From JACVCS01 sp038328575 (GTDB lineage Bacteria; Planctomycetota; Phycisphaerae; Phycisphaerales; UBA1924), in contig JBBQMD010000096.1 of assembly GCA_038328575.1 (NCBI GenBank), positions 1-5,852 on the forward strand: 5,852 nt of DNA. Reading direction: 5' to 3'. The position numbers were made by a program, and so were the translations under genes. This document shows positions 5,369-5,852 of the stretch, one piece after another. The notes below the pieces were generated by a model. That model made no database searches. It was not told where the DNA came from and was given only the letters and a program-made list of their open reading frames with translations. Position 1 is the first letter of the stretch, and each line of letters opens with the position of its first letter.

Positions 5369-5743
5369 TCACCCGTAGTGCGAGTTTGATTGCACGATCA
5401 GGCCTCCGTCGTTGAGGTGGAAGATCTCCGCCGCGAGGTCGCCGGTCATGCGGCGGTAAACGAGGATGATGCTTTGCAAGCCGATGGCGATGTGGAGCGG
5501 GTCAAAGCGAAGGGTGGGGTTGCGTTCGATGGCGCGCCGGAAGTAGTCGCGGAGCGGGGCGAGGCCGCGGATGAAGAGGTCGTCGGTGTTGTTGTAGCGT
5601 TTGATAAAGGGGGAAGAGTGCTCGATGCTGGGGTCGTAGCAGGCCATGATGGCGTCGAGGTCGCGGGCGTTCCACGCGCCGTACCAGCGAGCGGCGAACG
5701 CGGCGGCCGAGTCGGGAGTGGGCGAGTGAAAGCGCGTGGTCAT
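5369..5743 (-). CDS. SnoaL-like / NTF2-fold protein
   Basis: This is a 124-residue small protein of the NTF2-like superfamily, probably cytoplasmic as there is no signal peptide. Visible family traits are an N-terminal helix AAAFAARWYGAWNARDLDAI (13-32), then the typical MACYDPSIEHSSPF (33-46), where a turn leads into the first strand. G60-LAPLRDYFRRAIERNP follows, then the strand RFDPLHIAIGLQSIILVYRR and the end EIFHLNDGGLIVQSNSHYG. This order matches SnoaL_2-type domains. Such proteins are cyclases, isomerases, hydrolases or ligand-binding proteins; H42 or D37 could be pocket residues, but function cannot be assigned. Length is normal for the fold. No clear Shine-Dalgarno sequence precedes ATG 5743; instead the start overlaps an upstream stop (ATGA), so translation is probably coupled to the preceding gene. 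Confidence 0.87.
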   Translation of the reverse strand: MTTRFHSPTPDSAAAFAARWYGAWNARDLDAIMACYDPSIEHSSPFIKRYNNTDDLFIRGLAPLRDYFRRAIERNPTLRFDPLHIAIGLQSIILVYRRMTGDLAAEIFHLNDGGLIVQSNSHYG

Positions 5744-5852
5744 GGCGGGAGCGTATTGGACGGTGCAGGGGATTGCGAGCGTTTGGGGGCGACGGCGGTG
5801 TGCGCCGGGCTGAGCGTGACGACGCGAAACTGTGCCGGTTGATGTCGGTACT
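5740..5852 (-). CDS. C-terminal end of an unrecognised protein (cut by window edge)
   Basis: The frame is open from the right edge to TGA at 5742-5740, giving 36 residues that include QFRVVTLSPAHTAVAPKRSQ and then a Pro/Ser-rich end. The stop overlaps the next start as ATGA. Third codon positions are nearly all G or C, as in the other genes here, which supports coding. The piece is too short to name a family. It could be a chance frame in GC-rich DNA, but the exact ATGA overlap argues against that. Confidence 0.42.
   Translation of the reverse strand, partial: YRHQPAQFRVVTLSPAHTAVAPKRSQSPAPSNTLPP

Overview
The window is high-GC DNA that reads like a member of the Planctomycetota, probably close to the Phycisphaerae. 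This is an inference from codon use, the DUF4394-type secreted protein, the COG2908-type metallophosphatase and the short dispersed stem-loop repeats; no rRNA or marker gene is present to confirm it. Seven protein-coding regions are supportable: five complete and two cut by the window edges. I saw no tRNA, rRNA, CRISPR array, transposase or phage gene.

Layout. On the minus strand at the left edge is the start of a secreted DUF4394-like protein (1-161) with a clear ribosome binding site. A 652-base gap (162-813) follows. It holds operator-like repeats, a strongly G-rich stretch with quadruplex-type runs, a perfect 9-bp stem-loop and the first copy of a dispersed stem-loop repeat. Then come two plus-strand genes joined by an ATGA overlap (814-1512 and 1509-2681). 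Both are predicted membrane-anchored proteins; the first is weakly DUF4230-like and the second is unrecognised. Convergent to them is a complete aldo/keto reductase (2753-3802, minus). The 412-base gap 3803-4214 carries the second copy of the repeat and a terminator-like hairpin. It leads into a plus-strand UDP-2,3-diacylglucosamine diphosphatase-like metallophosphatase (4215-5141). After a 227-base convergent gap with a nested palindrome comes a small SnoaL/NTF2-like protein (5369-5743, minus). Its start codon overlaps the stop codon of another minus-strand frame that runs off the right edge.

How the genes relate. There is no sign of a single pathway. The only tightly linked sets are the two-gene membrane pair and the NTF2-like gene with its cut upstream partner. 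The metallophosphatase would act in lipid A synthesis, and the reductase is a general NADPH-dependent carbonyl reductase candidate.

The items most worth a second look are the 31-bp exact repeat (extending to about 78 bp of diverged similarity) in two intergenic gaps, the ATGA-coupled membrane pair of unknown function, and a G-homopolymer that has lengthened a loop in the metallophosphatase. I did not find convincing evidence of a new multi-gene system.
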